Shown here one piece after another: positions 1-9,049 of a stretch of 64,000 bases of DNA (positions are counted from its first letter, which is position 1; each line of letters begins with the position of its first letter). The stretch covers positions 35,232 through 99,231 of the forward strand of contig CAVQBE010000014.1 in NCBI GenBank assembly GCA_963710675.1. The letters run 5' to 3'. The notes under the pieces were generated by a model. It made no database searches and was not told the origin of the DNA. It saw nothing but the letters and a program-made list of their open reading frames with translations. Both the position numbers and the translations under genes were made by a program. The DNA is from JACCZX01 sp963710675 (lineage in GTDB: Bacteria > Pseudomonadota > Gammaproteobacteria > Burkholderiales > Burkholderiaceae_F).

Positions 1-275
1 GTTCCCGCGACAACTCCGATCGTCGTGATAACGATTTTCGTAATTGAAACTACGCGGTGGTTGGTTTTAGGTTTGAGCATGATGTCTCCATTAGTTGCGA
101 TGGGTTCCGCACATTCGGTGCGCCGCTGGCTTATTCGCCGACTTCGAGAACAGTTTGCGATTGCAGGTACGCAAAGGCCATACGACCGAAGTACTCTCGA
201 CCTCAAAATGGCAGTACCAATCGCCCAGGACTGAAGTCCTGTTGCGCGTTACGCGGCGCGGCGTAAATTAAGCCG
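1..275. other. Upstream region without a supported gene
   Basis: Two overlapping plus-strand reading frames of about 69 codons lie here, but neither has a convincing ribosome binding site, domain or protein-like composition. The stretch most likely holds the promoter of the hybrid kinase that starts at 276. No terminator-like hairpin was seen. Confidence 0.4.
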
Positions 276-2564
276 ATGGAGGTGCGCTCGATTGCAACGC
301 GTTACGCGGCGCTGGTCGTCGCGCTGCTGGCTGTCGCGCTGATTGCCAGCGGAGCGCTGCAAACATGGAGCGCACATCGGGATCGACAGCTAGCGCTCGA
401 GGCCCTGCAGCGCGAAAAGGCGCAGGCCGCTGCAGCGGCGGTGTCACGCTTCATCGAAGACATTCTGCGGAGCCTGGATTGGGTGACGTTATCGGTCGTG
501 CCTACGACGTCGGACGATATCGAGCGGCGCCGCTTCGAGTTTCTCAAGCTGCTGCGTCTGGAGCCCGCAGTCACGACCGCCACACTGGTTGGCGCCGACG
601 GCCGCGAAGCGTTGCGGGTCTCTCGCATCGAGCCAGATCGCCTCGACAGTGGCATCGATCTGTCAGGCGAACCGGCGTTTACCGCTACGCATACAACGCG
701 CGCTCATTTCAGCGATGTGCGATTTGTTGCTCAGACCGAACCGTATTTGACTATCGGCGCACCGAGCGCCGCACGTGACGGATCGGTCGTCATCGCAGAC
801 GTCAATCTCAAATTCGTTCGCACGGTGGTGTCTGAAATCAAGGTCGGCGAAACGGGCTACGCGTACGTAGTGGATGCGCGAGGTCGGTTGGTATCGCATC
901 CCGAGATGAGTCTGGTCCTTCAGATGACTGATATGTCGCAATTACCCCAAGTGCGGGCGGCTACCGCGCCGGGCGCGCCGACCCAGGGCTTTGCAGACAG
1001 CGCGAACGCGCTGGACGGTCCGGCAGTATTGGCGGCGTACGCGAAGATCGCACCTCTCAACTGGACGGTGTTCGTGGAACAGCCGCGCGCCGAGGCGATC
1101 GCGCCGTTGATGCACTCGATCGAACGAAGTGCGCTTATCCTGCTGATCGCGCTCGTTGTTGCTGTCACCGCAGGAGTTCTGGCAGCGCGACGCATGGTGG
1201 CGCCCATCGGCGAATTGCGTCGCGGCGCTCAGCGCTTTGGTGCAGGCGATTTGGCGCACCGTATCGAAGTCCGCAGCGGCGACGAGCTGCAGGACCTCGC
1301 CGCAAACTTTAACTCGATGGGCGAACAGTTGCGTGAGATGTACGCGAACCTAGAGCGGCGCGTGCACGATAGGACACAGGAGTTGAATGAACGGAACATC
1401 GAGATTGAGCGGAAGAGTCAGCAGCTGGATGACGCCAACCAAGCGAAATCGCGACTGCTAGCCGCTGCCAGCCATGATTTGCGTCAGCCGATGCACGCGC
1501 TGTCGTTGTTCGTCGGACAGCTTCAAGACAGCAAGACAGTTGATGAGCGTATTGCGCTGATGCAGCGAATCGAGCGGGCAGTCGGGAGCCTGAGCGAGCT
1601 ACTCGATCAATTGCTGGACCTTTCCAAACTTGAGGCAGGCGCGGTGCAGGCAGTGCAGCAGGACTTCGCGGCCGGCGACATGCTGTCGGCGATCGAGACG
1701 GAGTTCGCTTCACTTGCGCGCGTCAAAGGGGTCGAGCTGCGCGTCCTGCCAACCGACGCATGGTTGCGCAGCGATCCGGTTTTGGTGCGGCGGATCTTGT
1801 CAAACCTGGTGGCAAACGCCATCCGCTATACCGAACGAGGCGGCGTGCTGATCGGCTGCCGCAAGCGCGCGCACTCGGTGCGTATCGCGGTGTGGGATAC
1901 CGGTTGCGGAATCCCGGACGATCGATTTGAAGATGTGTTCCGTGAATTCGTGCAGCTTGCAGGTCCCGAGCCGCGGCACGCCAATCGATCCGGTAGAGGA
2001 CTGGGCCTTGGCTTGTCGATCGTGGCGCGCCTGGCCGATTTGCTTGGCACCAAAGTTAAGCTGCGCTCGACGGTCGGCCACGGCTCGATGTTTGCATTTG
2101 AATTGCCGCTCGGACTCGCCAGTGCGGCCGCACAGCAGCCGCTTATACCGTCCAGCGTTACCGCTTTGCGCGGAACGTTTGCATTGGTCATTGATGACGA
2201 CGAAGCCGCGCGTGTGGGCATGTGCGGACTGCTCGAAACGTGGGGCTGTCTCACGCTGTCCGCCCACAGCAGCAGCGACGCGGTTGCGCAATTGTCTGCG
2301 CACGACCGTGCACCGGAACTGATTATCTGCGATTACTGGCTGACAAACGAGACCGGCCTGGATGCGATCGAACGCGTGCGCGCCGCAATCAGTGGGCGCG
2401 TACCCGCTGTGCTGGTTACCGCAGAGACTTCGCGGTCAGTGTTGCTCGCTGCGCAGGCTGCCGGCACACCGCTGCTACACAAGCCGGTTTCGCCGCTCAA
2501 GCTGCGCGCTCTTCTGGCGCAACTGTTGTCGCGTCCTGACAGCCAAATTCGCATCGCTGCATGA
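276..2564 (+). CDS. Hybrid sensor histidine kinase (Cache-HAMP-HisKA-HATPase-REC)
   Basis: This is a membrane hybrid histidine kinase of 762 residues. An N-terminal membrane segment (about 9-30) and a second one (about 285-304) bracket a periplasmic Cache-like sensor domain. A HAMP domain (about 305-357) and a coiled coil follow. The HisKA phospho-acceptor is His400 in the motif SHDLRQPMHALS. The ATPase domain shows the N box (NLVANAIRYTE), DTGCGI and GRGLGLGLS. A C-terminal receiver domain (about 634-755) carries Asp686 and Lys736. The SHDLRQP signature is typical of NahK-type hybrid kinases. It converges with the LuxR-type regulator at 2566 with a 1-bp gap, so the two may form one pathway, although that pairing is inferred from position. 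The ATG at 276 has no clear ribosome binding site. Confidence 0.93.
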   Translation: MEVRSIATRYAALVVALLAVALIASGALQTWSAHRDRQLALEALQREKAQAAAAAVSRFIEDILRSLDWVTLSVVPTTSDDIERRRFEFLKLLRLEPAVTTATLVGADGREALRVSRIEPDRLDSGIDLSGEPAFTATHTTRAHFSDVRFVAQTEPYLTIGAPSAARDGSVVIADVNLKFVRTVVSEIKVGETGYAYVVDARGRLVSHPEMSLVLQMTDMSQLPQVRAATAPGAPTQGFADSANALDGPAVLAAYAKIAPLNWTVFVEQPRAEAIAPLMHSIERSALILLIALVVAVTAGVLAARRMVAPIGELRRGAQRFGAGDLAHRIEVRSGDELQDLAANFNSMGEQLREMYANLERRVHDRTQELNERNIEIERKSQQLDDANQAKSRLLAAASHDLRQPMHALSLFVGQLQDSKTVDERIALMQRIERAVGSLSELLDQLLDLSKLEAGAVQAVQQDFAAGDMLSAIETEFASLARVKGVELRVLPTDAWLRSDPVLVRRILSNLVANAIRYTERGGVLIGCRKRAHSVRIAVWDTGCGIPDDRFEDVFREFVQLAGPEPRHANRSGRGLGLGLSIVARLADLLGTKVKLRSTVGHGSMFAFELPLGLASAAAQQPLIPSSVTALRGTFALVIDDDEAARVGMCGLLETWGCLTLSAHSSSDAVAQLSAHDRAPELIICDYWLTNETGLDAIERVRAAISGRVPAVLVTAETSRSVLLAAQAAGTPLLHKPVSPLKLRALLAQLLSRPDSQIRIAA

Positions 2565-2565
2565 C

Positions 2566-3255
2566 TCATGGTTTCCCATCCGCACGGACGTGTTTGTCGA
2601 TCGAAGGGAGAACCAATTGCAGCTTTCCGACGGCCAACACTGCCTGCGTTCGACTGGTCGCTCCAAGCGCCTTCAGTATCGCGCTGATCTGATTCTTAAC
2701 GGTCGACTCAGCCAAGTTGAGTTCGCGGCAGATTCGCTTGTTCGACTGACCCTCCATCATCAATGCGAGGATCTGAGCCTGCCGCTCGGTAAGACCGATG
2801 TCGGAGGGCGTCCGTTGGCCTTGCGCAACTTGCGTTGCAATCGGCTGTTTTGACGCGCCACGACCCACCAGCTCCGGCGGCACGTACACGCTCCCAGCAA
2901 GCACCAGGCTTAACGCGTTCTTCATCACTTCGTTACTGGAAGACTTCGGGACGAAACCCATCGCGCCAGAATCAAGCGCTTGCTTGACGCTTTCGCGATC
3001 GGATGTCGCTGACACCACGACCACAGCGATGGCGGGGTACTTGGCGCGAAGGGATCGCAATGCGGTCAATCCGTGCATGCCGGGCAACGACAGATCGAGC
3101 AACATCAGGTCAAGGTCGGGGTGACGCTCTATCGTCTGAAAGGCAAGCTCCGGCTCACCCGCTTCGAGCACTTCTGCATCCGGGACCAGACTGATCAATA
3201 CCCGGCCGAGCGCATCCCGGATCAGTGCGTGATCATCGACGATAAGAACCTTCAT
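2566..3255 (-). CDS. LuxR/NarL-family response regulator
   Basis: This is a two-domain response regulator of 229 residues. The receiver domain begins MKVLIVDDH and has its predicted phospho-acceptor at Asp54 (MLLDLSLPGM). A C-terminal LuxR-type helix-turn-helix starts near LTERQAQIL and includes ESTVKNQISAIL. The start is placed at the ATG at 3255, because the receiver fold starts exactly there; a longer frame to 3303 adds 16 residues with no domain character. The tandem substrate-binding proteins lie upstream on the same strand (GTG about 3290 region), and the hybrid kinase at 276-2564 is convergent. It probably acts as a phosphorylation-dependent transcription activator, with the neighbouring kinase as the likely partner by position only. 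Confidence 0.93.
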   Translation of the reverse strand: MKVLIVDDHALIRDALGRVLISLVPDAEVLEAGEPELAFQTIERHPDLDLMLLDLSLPGMHGLTALRSLRAKYPAIAVVVVSATSDRESVKQALDSGAMGFVPKSSSNEVMKNALSLVLAGSVYVPPELVGRGASKQPIATQVAQGQRTPSDIGLTERQAQILALMMEGQSNKRICRELNLAESTVKNQISAILKALGATSRTQAVLAVGKLQLVLPSIDKHVRADGKP

Positions 3256-3289
3256 ATGGTTGGATCGGGCTGCCGTGGGGAAACCAACA

Positions 3290-4405
3290 TCACTCGATGA
3301 CACGACTGGCGCGCATGCGGATAGCCTGCGGAACGTCGAGGCCGATCTCGCGCGCCGCAGTCAGATTAACGTCAAGCTCGAATCGTGTCGGCTGCTGAAA
3401 TGGCAGCTCGGCGGCACGGGCGCCTTTGAGTATTTTGTCAATCGTGCCAGCGATTCTTTGCCACTGCTCATCCAGCGACGGTCCATAGGCAATCAGGCCG
3501 CCCACCTCGGTGAATGCGGGGCTGTGATACATCGCCGGCATCCGGTAGCGTGCCGCTAGCCGAACGAGCTCGCCTCGCTCGCCGACGTACGTCGGCGAAA
3601 TCATCACCAGCATTGCCTCGGCGCGCACCTTCCTAGCGGCTTCAAACGCGGCTTCAAAATCGCGCTCTGATTTGGCATGCAGGACGTGGGCTTCAAGGTT
3701 AAGGCGGCGCGCGGCGGCTTCAACGGCTTTGAGCTGGCGCTCGTGCGTGACCGGGTCCCAGAGCACGGCGACGCGGCTCAGTCGCGGGACAAGTTCCTTT
3801 AACAGTTCAAGCCGCTTTGCTGACAACTCAACGCCTATCACGGCGAAGCCGGTGACATTGCCACCCGGGCGGGAGAGACTCTTGGCGAATCCCGATTCGA
3901 CCGGCAGTCCCAACAAGGCCACGATCGGGGTCGTGGTCGTTGCCTGCTGCGCAGCGCGCGTCGACAAATCTCCGGCGGTCGTGATGACGTCGACCTTCAG
4001 GCGCACAAGCTCACTGGCTAGTTCCTTGAGGCGGGCCGCGTCGTTACCGGCGTATCGGTACTCAAAGGCAACAGTTCTTCCTTCGTGCCATCCCAGTTCC
4101 TGCAGATTCTTCAGCAGCGCCGAGATGTGCGGATGAATCGGCGGCGGAGGCGACGTCTGCCAGAGCACGCCGATGCGCGGAACATGCGACGCGGGTTGAG
4201 CGCCGATCGGCGCAGCTGTGAGGAGGCAGACCGCGGTCGCAATCGAGCCTATCGCACGGATCAGCACATCGCGTCTCCGGTTAGTCGTCCGATTCCGTTT
4301 GCATCTAGCATGCCGCGGCTCCCAAGCCTGCGCAGTGGCGGGAATCTGAACTGTTCCGCTGAATGCCCGGCACGCGAGCGCGCTGATGCGTTTACTCGAT
4401 GACAC
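3290..4405 (-). CDS. ABC transporter substrate-binding protein (ABC_sub_bind family)
   Basis: This is a periplasmic binding protein of the ABC_sub_bind family (PF04392), with the characteristic segments RIGVLWQ, PIVALLGLPVESG, SLSRPGGNVTGFAVIG and ELPFQQPTRFELDVNL, ending in RASRVIE. The reading frame opens at 4405, but its first 45 residues look non-coding. A GTG at 4267 preceded by GGAG at good spacing gives a short, credible signal peptide (hydrophobic run then PIGAQ), so the true start may be 4267. The RRRD before it also resembles a Tat motif if a longer start is used. It follows the paralogue at 4392-5393, with a 14-bp overlap if the longer start is used. No permease or ATPase gene is adjacent, so the protein may serve as a sensor ligand-binding component rather than a transporter subunit (inference). 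Confidence 0.88.
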   Translation of the reverse strand: MSSSKRISALACRAFSGTVQIPATAQAWEPRHARCKRNRTTNRRRDVLIRAIGSIATAVCLLTAAPIGAQPASHVPRIGVLWQTSPPPPIHPHISALLKNLQELGWHEGRTVAFEYRYAGNDAARLKELASELVRLKVDVITTAGDLSTRAAQQATTTTPIVALLGLPVESGFAKSLSRPGGNVTGFAVIGVELSAKRLELLKELVPRLSRVAVLWDPVTHERQLKAVEAAARRLNLEAHVLHAKSERDFEAAFEAARKVRAEAMLVMISPTYVGERGELVRLAARYRMPAMYHSPAFTEVGGLIAYGPSLDEQWQRIAGTIDKILKGARAAELPFQQPTRFELDVNLTAAREIGLDVPQAIRMRASRVIE

Positions 4406-5393
4406 GATCGGCCCGCAGCAGCACCGACGGCGGAATAGTTAATCCAAGCGTGCGCGCGGTCGTCTGATTTAGGGAGAGATCAAACTTAATTGGCTGCTCG
4501 ACGGGCAACTCGGCTGGTTTCGCGCCCTTCAGAATCTTGTCGACGTAAGCCGCCGCACGCCGAAATTGATCGTAGTAGCTCGGCCCGTAGGACACGAGAC
4601 CGCCAGCCTCGACGAATGTGCCCTCATCAAACATGCTGGGCAATCGGTTCTTGCGCGCAGCGTCTGCAATCAGTTGCCGCCCTTTGAAGTTAGCGGGGTT
4701 GCCAAATGCCCACAGCGCATCCGCTCCGCTTGACGCGGCCGCTGCCAGACTCGTCACCACCTCTTCAGGGGTACGCGCTGCGAAGGCCTGAACTTTCACT
4801 CCCGACGCCTCCGCCGCTGTTACTAGTTCGCGCATTGCCAAAGATTCCACCGGATTCGCAGGATCGAACAAGATCGCCACGCGGGACGCTTTCGGAATGA
4901 TCTCCCGCAGCAATTCCACTCTTTTCGCCATCAACTGTGGCCCTAATGTACTGAGCCCCGTGACGTTGCCCCCCGGTCGCGCAAGGCTTTCAATCAGTCC
5001 CACTTTATCCGGAAACGACGCCAATACCATCACGACGGGAATCGTTGTCGTCGCATCCTTGGCTGCGCGAATCGCTTGCGTTGAAGACGCAACAATGACG
5101 TCGGGCTTCAGCGCCGCCAACTCGCGCGCAAGCGTTGGCAGTCGATCCGGAGAACCGTCCGACCACCGCGCCTCGACCGTGATGTTGCGACCCTCCACAT
5201 AACCCAGGTCGCGCAACCCTTGGCGAAGCCCTTCCCAACTAGGTGTGTTCTCGTTGCCGAGCGTGCCAATTCGGAATACGCGGGTGGCGGGCTGTGCATC
5301 GGCGCTCGACGACATGAACGCACCGAAGAGCACGGTTGACATCAAAATACTTCGAAACCACATCATGTTCATATTGTCGTCTAACCGAAACAC
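4392..5393 (-). CDS. ABC transporter substrate-binding protein (ABC_sub_bind family), paralogue
   Basis: This is a second ABC_sub_bind protein of up to 333 residues, a paralogue of the next gene: both share a PGGNVTG loop, an ELPVEQP/ELPFQQP motif near the end and the ending RVIE. A signal peptide runs through MNMMWFRSILMSTVLFG and ends near SADAQ. The first in-frame start is a GTG at 5393, but ATGs at 5372 and 5366 give a more typical signal peptide, and no strong ribosome binding site separates them. It is probably the first gene of a minus-strand unit with the paralogue and possibly the response regulator. The substrate cannot be read from sequence; characterised relatives bind small organic acids or amino-acid-like ligands. 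Confidence 0.88.
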   Translation of the reverse strand: MFRLDDNMNMMWFRSILMSTVLFGAFMSSSADAQPATRVFRIGTLGNENTPSWEGLRQGLRDLGYVEGRNITVEARWSDGSPDRLPTLARELAALKPDVIVASSTQAIRAAKDATTTIPVVMVLASFPDKVGLIESLARPGGNVTGLSTLGPQLMAKRVELLREIIPKASRVAILFDPANPVESLAMRELVTAAEASGVKVQAFAARTPEEVVTSLAAAASSGADALWAFGNPANFKGRQLIADAARKNRLPSMFDEGTFVEAGGLVSYGPSYYDQFRRAAAYVDKILKGAKPAELPVEQPIKFDLSLNQTTARTLGLTIPPSVLLRADRVIE

Positions 5394-5578
5394 GTGCGTG
5401 TAGTCCGTAAACGAGCAGCTTGTAATAATTTCTTGCGTCGGCCGTCCTTGCCGGCGTTTGTTGCTTCTGACAAAGCAATAAATAACGTTTTAGAACGCTT
5501 AAGGACGGGGTCGGACCCGTGCCGCGAAACTCCCTCATCGCCGCAACAGCGGTTCTTTGCAAACGAGGGAGTTCCAAA

Positions 5579-6040
5579 ATGTTCAATCCGTGCAACCCGC
5601 GCCGCAGAACCATTGCATGGCTTCTCTGCAGCGGCATGTTTCTGAGCGCCTGTGGGGCAGGCCAGTTGGAAGAATCCGAGCTGCTCGCTGAAGCGGCGAA
5701 TGCGCAGGTCGTCACTCCGTTGCTCGACGACGTCGGTCAGGTGATGCCGTCAGATCCACAAGCGATACCGGCTGATGTCTCGGCGCGCACACGCGCGGGT
5801 CGCTACGCCACTTCAGCGCAGGCTCGGGCCCTTCAAAATGCGCTCGGCAGTGACATTCGCATCGTTGAAGTCGGCTGTTGTGGCGAAGCTGCGCTCGAGC
5901 ACGCGGTCGCCCAAGCGTTTGCGGAGCGTGCGACCGCGGGGGCGGTGCTTGTCAATGGGTCGGACATGCGTCTTGCAGCAGCAGCGGTGGAGCGTTTCAA
6001 CGACTTGGGGCTTGAACGTGTTTGGTTGGTGTCGCGCTGA
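5579..6040 (+). CDS. Putative lipoprotein of unknown function
   Basis: The protein has 153 residues with a type II signal peptide: RRR, a hydrophobic stretch and a lipobox LSAC followed by Gly. The mature part has no recognised domain. It has an acidic N-terminus and a helical region with a GCCGEAA motif near the middle. The ATG at 5579 was chosen because GAGGGAG lies just upstream and the signal peptide begins there; an earlier in-frame codon at 5519 would put 20 residues before it. The stop codon overlaps the start of the next gene in the arrangement TGATG, so the two are likely translationally coupled and may act together at the membrane. Confidence 0.7.
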   Translation: MFNPCNPRRRTIAWLLCSGMFLSACGAGQLEESELLAEAANAQVVTPLLDDVGQVMPSDPQAIPADVSARTRAGRYATSAQARALQNALGSDIRIVEVGCCGEAALEHAVAQAFAERATAGAVLVNGSDMRLAAAAVERFNDLGLERVWLVSR

Positions 6041-6387
6041 TGGCCTCCCGTCCGATCGCGTCCGAGTGGCCGTCGCTGGTGTGCAAGGCACCTTCGCGGG
6101 CCAGCTTTGGCGAGCTCTATCTTCGGCTGCTGACATGGGCTTTCACGCTTTTCAGTTCGGTGCGCATTGCATCGTACGTACCGACCCTGTATGCGATTTA
6201 TATAAGCGGCGATTCGAGTCAGCACTCGCTTTGGACGTGGCTTACGTGGGTAGGCGCCAATGCCACGATGGCAGCATGGCTGTATGAGCACAACGGTCGC
6301 AGGATGAATCCCGCGATCGCAGTCAATGTCGGCAACGCATCGATGTGCATGGCAACGGCAGCGCTAATCATCCAGTACCGGATGTGA
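6040..6387 (+). CDS. Small PQ-loop/SemiSWEET-like membrane protein
   Basis: This is a 115-residue polytopic membrane protein with about three transmembrane helices. The segment SYVPTLYAIY, with SLWTWLTWVGAN in the next helix, resembles the PQ-loop repeat of SemiSWEET-type proteins, in which a proline-containing helix is followed by a Ser-Leu-Trp-Thr-Trp stretch. The canonical PQ pair appears as PT here. A single repeat of three helices is the size of a SemiSWEET protomer. The start ATG overlaps the lipoprotein stop by one base (TGATG). It converges with the regulator at 6403. The assignment is by motif only; transport of sugars or other solutes is not established. Confidence 0.55.
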   Translation: MASRPIASEWPSLVCKAPSRASFGELYLRLLTWAFTLFSSVRIASYVPTLYAIYISGDSSQHSLWTWLTWVGANATMAAWLYEHNGRRMNPAIAVNVGNASMCMATAALIIQYRM

Positions 6388-6402
6388 CGCGACAGCACGC
6401 GC

Positions 6403-8919
6403 TCAGCGCAACGCCAGGTCAACTGCGGCGGCGTCGGTGAGCGGTTCGCCTTCTACTCGCCAGCGCTGCAGTTCGTCCGGCTGAACTCGCGCGGCGTTGA
6501 TTGCCTCGAGCAGGCGAGCACGGAACTGGCGCGTCAGTGGGTGCACCTTGTTGCCATTGGTGCGGATGTGGCGCTGGAGTGCCGCGTCGATGCGCACGGC
6601 ATCGCCAAGGCGCCCATCAGCGATACACAGCATCGCAAGCGCCTCAGCGCTGTAGACGCCGATTGGTGTCGATCTGAGTTCACGCCGGCGCGAGCGCATG
6701 ATGTCAAAGGCCTCGTCGAGACGCTTCAGCACTGTAAGGGCGTACGCCGTTTGACATGCAACCTGCAAGAAAGTGCGCGGCAGGTCTGGCCGCGCCAGAA
6801 GGGCCATCCCTAAAACCGCTGCTTCCTCGTGACGATCTACGCAGTTCATGTAAGCCATCAGATTCGACTCGCACGCCATCAGAGGCCACGTCTCGTCAGG
6901 TGCCTCTTGCAGCACGGCGCGCTGCTGTTCCAAAGAGGCGATCACTTGTGGAATGTCCTGCCTGTGCTCGTGCAGCATCATTTCGACCGTCAGTCGTAGG
7001 CCACGCACATAGGCTGGGTCGTCACGCCATTCAAGCGATCGCAGTTCCGCGATCACCCGCTGCGTTTCTTCGGTATCGCCACGGCGCGCCAGCGTGAAAC
7101 CGAACGCGGCGAGCGCAGTCTGTAAACGCCGCCTGAAACCTGCAGCCCGCGCGCGCTCGACCGCCTCCTGCTTTACGCGTTGCAGTTCCTCGTGACTCAT
7201 GCCTCCTTGAATGCCGAAAGTTCCCAGCCGCCAGAGGAGGTTGACCTGAGCGCTTGCGGGTGCAACATCGAGATGGGCACGCATCGCGTTGAGCTTCGGA
7301 AGCAGCTCTCCGATCAGACCGAGTTGCATGTAAAGGGTCGCGGCAGCCCCTGCCAAGGTAATGGCAAGCGCCCAATCGGCGGCCTCCACGGCCCAGTCGA
7401 GTGCGGCGCGCGCATTGTCAACCTCCGGTTGCAGACGCTGCGCTACTTCACTGGCGCTTGCTTTTCCGCTATCACCCCAGCGGGCCTCGTCAACCGTTGC
7501 GAACAGATTCGCCACGGCGCGTGCATGACGCGCGCGAGCTGCAGCTGTCTCACCGGCGGTTGCGAGTTGTTCCAATGCAAAGACGCGCATTGTTTCCAGC
7601 AGCCGGTATCGCACAGGTTCGCCGGCATCAACACTGACGAGTGATCTGTCGACCAGCGTACCGAGCGCTTCCAACACCGCCCACGAGTCCAACGAACCGC
7701 TTGCACCGTCAGCGGCGACATGTTGGGCGAGATCGAGTGTGAAACCCCCGACAAACACTCCAAGCTGTCGCAGCACTGCTTGCTCAGCTGGATTCAGAAG
7801 CGAGTGACTCCATTGCAGCGCGGCGCGCAACGTCTGGTGACGTTGGGGCAGATCGCGTGGGCCGACGGTGAGGAATTGCAGGCGATCACTTAGCTTGTCG
7901 CGCAGCCCGTGCACGCCGAGCAGGTTGACGCGCGCCGCAGCCAGTTCGATAGCCAATGGCAGGCCGTCGAGCTGGCGGCAGATGTCGGCAACTACCGGTC
8001 CGTTTGAAGCGTCGAGCGCAAAACGCCGGTCGACTGCGCGCGCTCGTTCTGCGAACAGCTGCAGCGCCCCGAAGCGCTCGTCGGGCACATCGTCCGCACG
8101 TGGCAACGCCAGTGGTTGCAGCGCGAAGATCTGCTCACCTTGTATTCGCATGGCCGCTTGACTTGTTAACAGTATGTGCACCGAAGGTGCTTCACGCCGC
8201 AATGCGAGCACCAGCAGCCGCACTGATTCGAGCAGATGCTCGCAGTTGTCGATAACCAGCAACATCGAATGCGATTGCAGCGCGACCGCGACTTTGTCTG
8301 CCGAGTGCGCCCCTGCGGTCACTCGCGCAGCTTGTGCGACTGCAGACAGCAATTGGGTCAGATCGAAAACGGAAGCAGCCTCTACCCAGGCCACACCGTC
8401 CCTCCATTTTTCCGCAAGCAGGCTTGCAACGGCCAATGCAAGGCGCGTCTTGCCCATGCCGCCGGCACCGGTGACCGTGACAAGTGTCTGGCCGGATAGG
8501 TAACGCGCCAATTCAGATAGCTCTTGCTCGCGTCCAATCAACGGCACCGGGTGCGCGGGCAGCGCCTTGTTGTGAACAGCAGTCGGGGCCGGCGCGGGCG
8601 TGCTACTTGCGGATTCATTTTCAAGCGGGGCGATGAAACGATATCCGCGGCCCGGAACCGTCGCTATGACATCCGAGCCCAGTATCTTGCGCAGTCCACT
8701 GACCTGAACATGGAGATTGGCTTCCTCGACGAATACATCCGGCCAGACGATGTCGAGCAGTTCTGCTTTCGGGACCGTTCGATCACGACGCTCCACCAAT
8801 GCGTGCAGCAAATCGATTGCGCGAGCGCCCAGCGGTGCCGGCTGACCATCGACCAACAATTGGCGTCTTGCAGGAAGCAGTTCGCAACTGCCGAACCTGA
8901 ATGTCGCGCTGACGTTCAT
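6403..8919 (-). CDS. Winged-helix/NB-ARC ATPase transcriptional regulator
   Basis: This is an 838-residue STAND-type regulator. Residues 1-100 form an OmpR-type winged helix (LGARAIDLLHALVE, then RKILGSDVIATVPGRGYRF). An NB-ARC-like ATPase follows, with Walker A GAGGMGKT (151-158), Walker B LLVIDNCEHLLE, and a long helical C-terminal region of TPR-like character. This architecture is the CadC-like DNA-binding plus COG3903 predicted-ATPase family. ATP binding and oligomerisation probably gate DNA binding. A close paralogue lies at 32240-34762. It converges with the PQ-loop protein and has no obvious operon partner. Confidence 0.9.
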   Translation of the reverse strand: MNVSATFRFGSCELLPARRQLLVDGQPAPLGARAIDLLHALVERRDRTVPKAELLDIVWPDVFVEEANLHVQVSGLRKILGSDVIATVPGRGYRFIAPLENESASSTPAPAPTAVHNKALPAHPVPLIGREQELSELARYLSGQTLVTVTGAGGMGKTRLALAVASLLAEKWRDGVAWVEAASVFDLTQLLSAVAQAARVTAGAHSADKVAVALQSHSMLLVIDNCEHLLESVRLLVLALRREAPSVHILLTSQAAMRIQGEQIFALQPLALPRADDVPDERFGALQLFAERARAVDRRFALDASNGPVVADICRQLDGLPLAIELAAARVNLLGVHGLRDKLSDRLQFLTVGPRDLPQRHQTLRAALQWSHSLLNPAEQAVLRQLGVFVGGFTLDLAQHVAADGASGSLDSWAVLEALGTLVDRSLVSVDAGEPVRYRLLETMRVFALEQLATAGETAAARARHARAVANLFATVDEARWGDSGKASASEVAQRLQPEVDNARAALDWAVEAADWALAITLAGAAATLYMQLGLIGELLPKLNAMRAHLDVAPASAQVNLLWRLGTFGIQGGMSHEELQRVKQEAVERARAAGFRRRLQTALAAFGFTLARRGDTEETQRVIAELRSLEWRDDPAYVRGLRLTVEMMLHEHRQDIPQVIASLEQQRAVLQEAPDETWPLMACESNLMAYMNCVDRHEEAAVLGMALLARPDLPRTFLQVACQTAYALTVLKRLDEAFDIMRSRRRELRSTPIGVYSAEALAMLCIADGRLGDAVRIDAALQRHIRTNGNKVHPLTRQFRARLLEAINAARVQPDELQRWRVEGEPLTDAAAVDLALR

Positions 8920-9049
8920 GTGCTTGCAGCCCGTCGCCGCGACAGCGGCGGGCCGTTGTTCCTACGAAAGTGTTTTGCTGGGGTGTACTTTAATAGAGGT
9001 ACGTGGTCGGCAGATTCCTCGCCTGCATCCGCCGACGTAGAACGCCGCC

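Noticed and set aside
25..234. Short frame at the window start
   Set aside because: No binding site, no domain, and an overlapping alternative frame of similar length.
1800..2303. Long minus-strand frame across the first hybrid kinase
   Set aside because: It is antisense to the kinase ATPase domain. Its composition is what GC-rich antisense frames show, and no binding site or motif is present.
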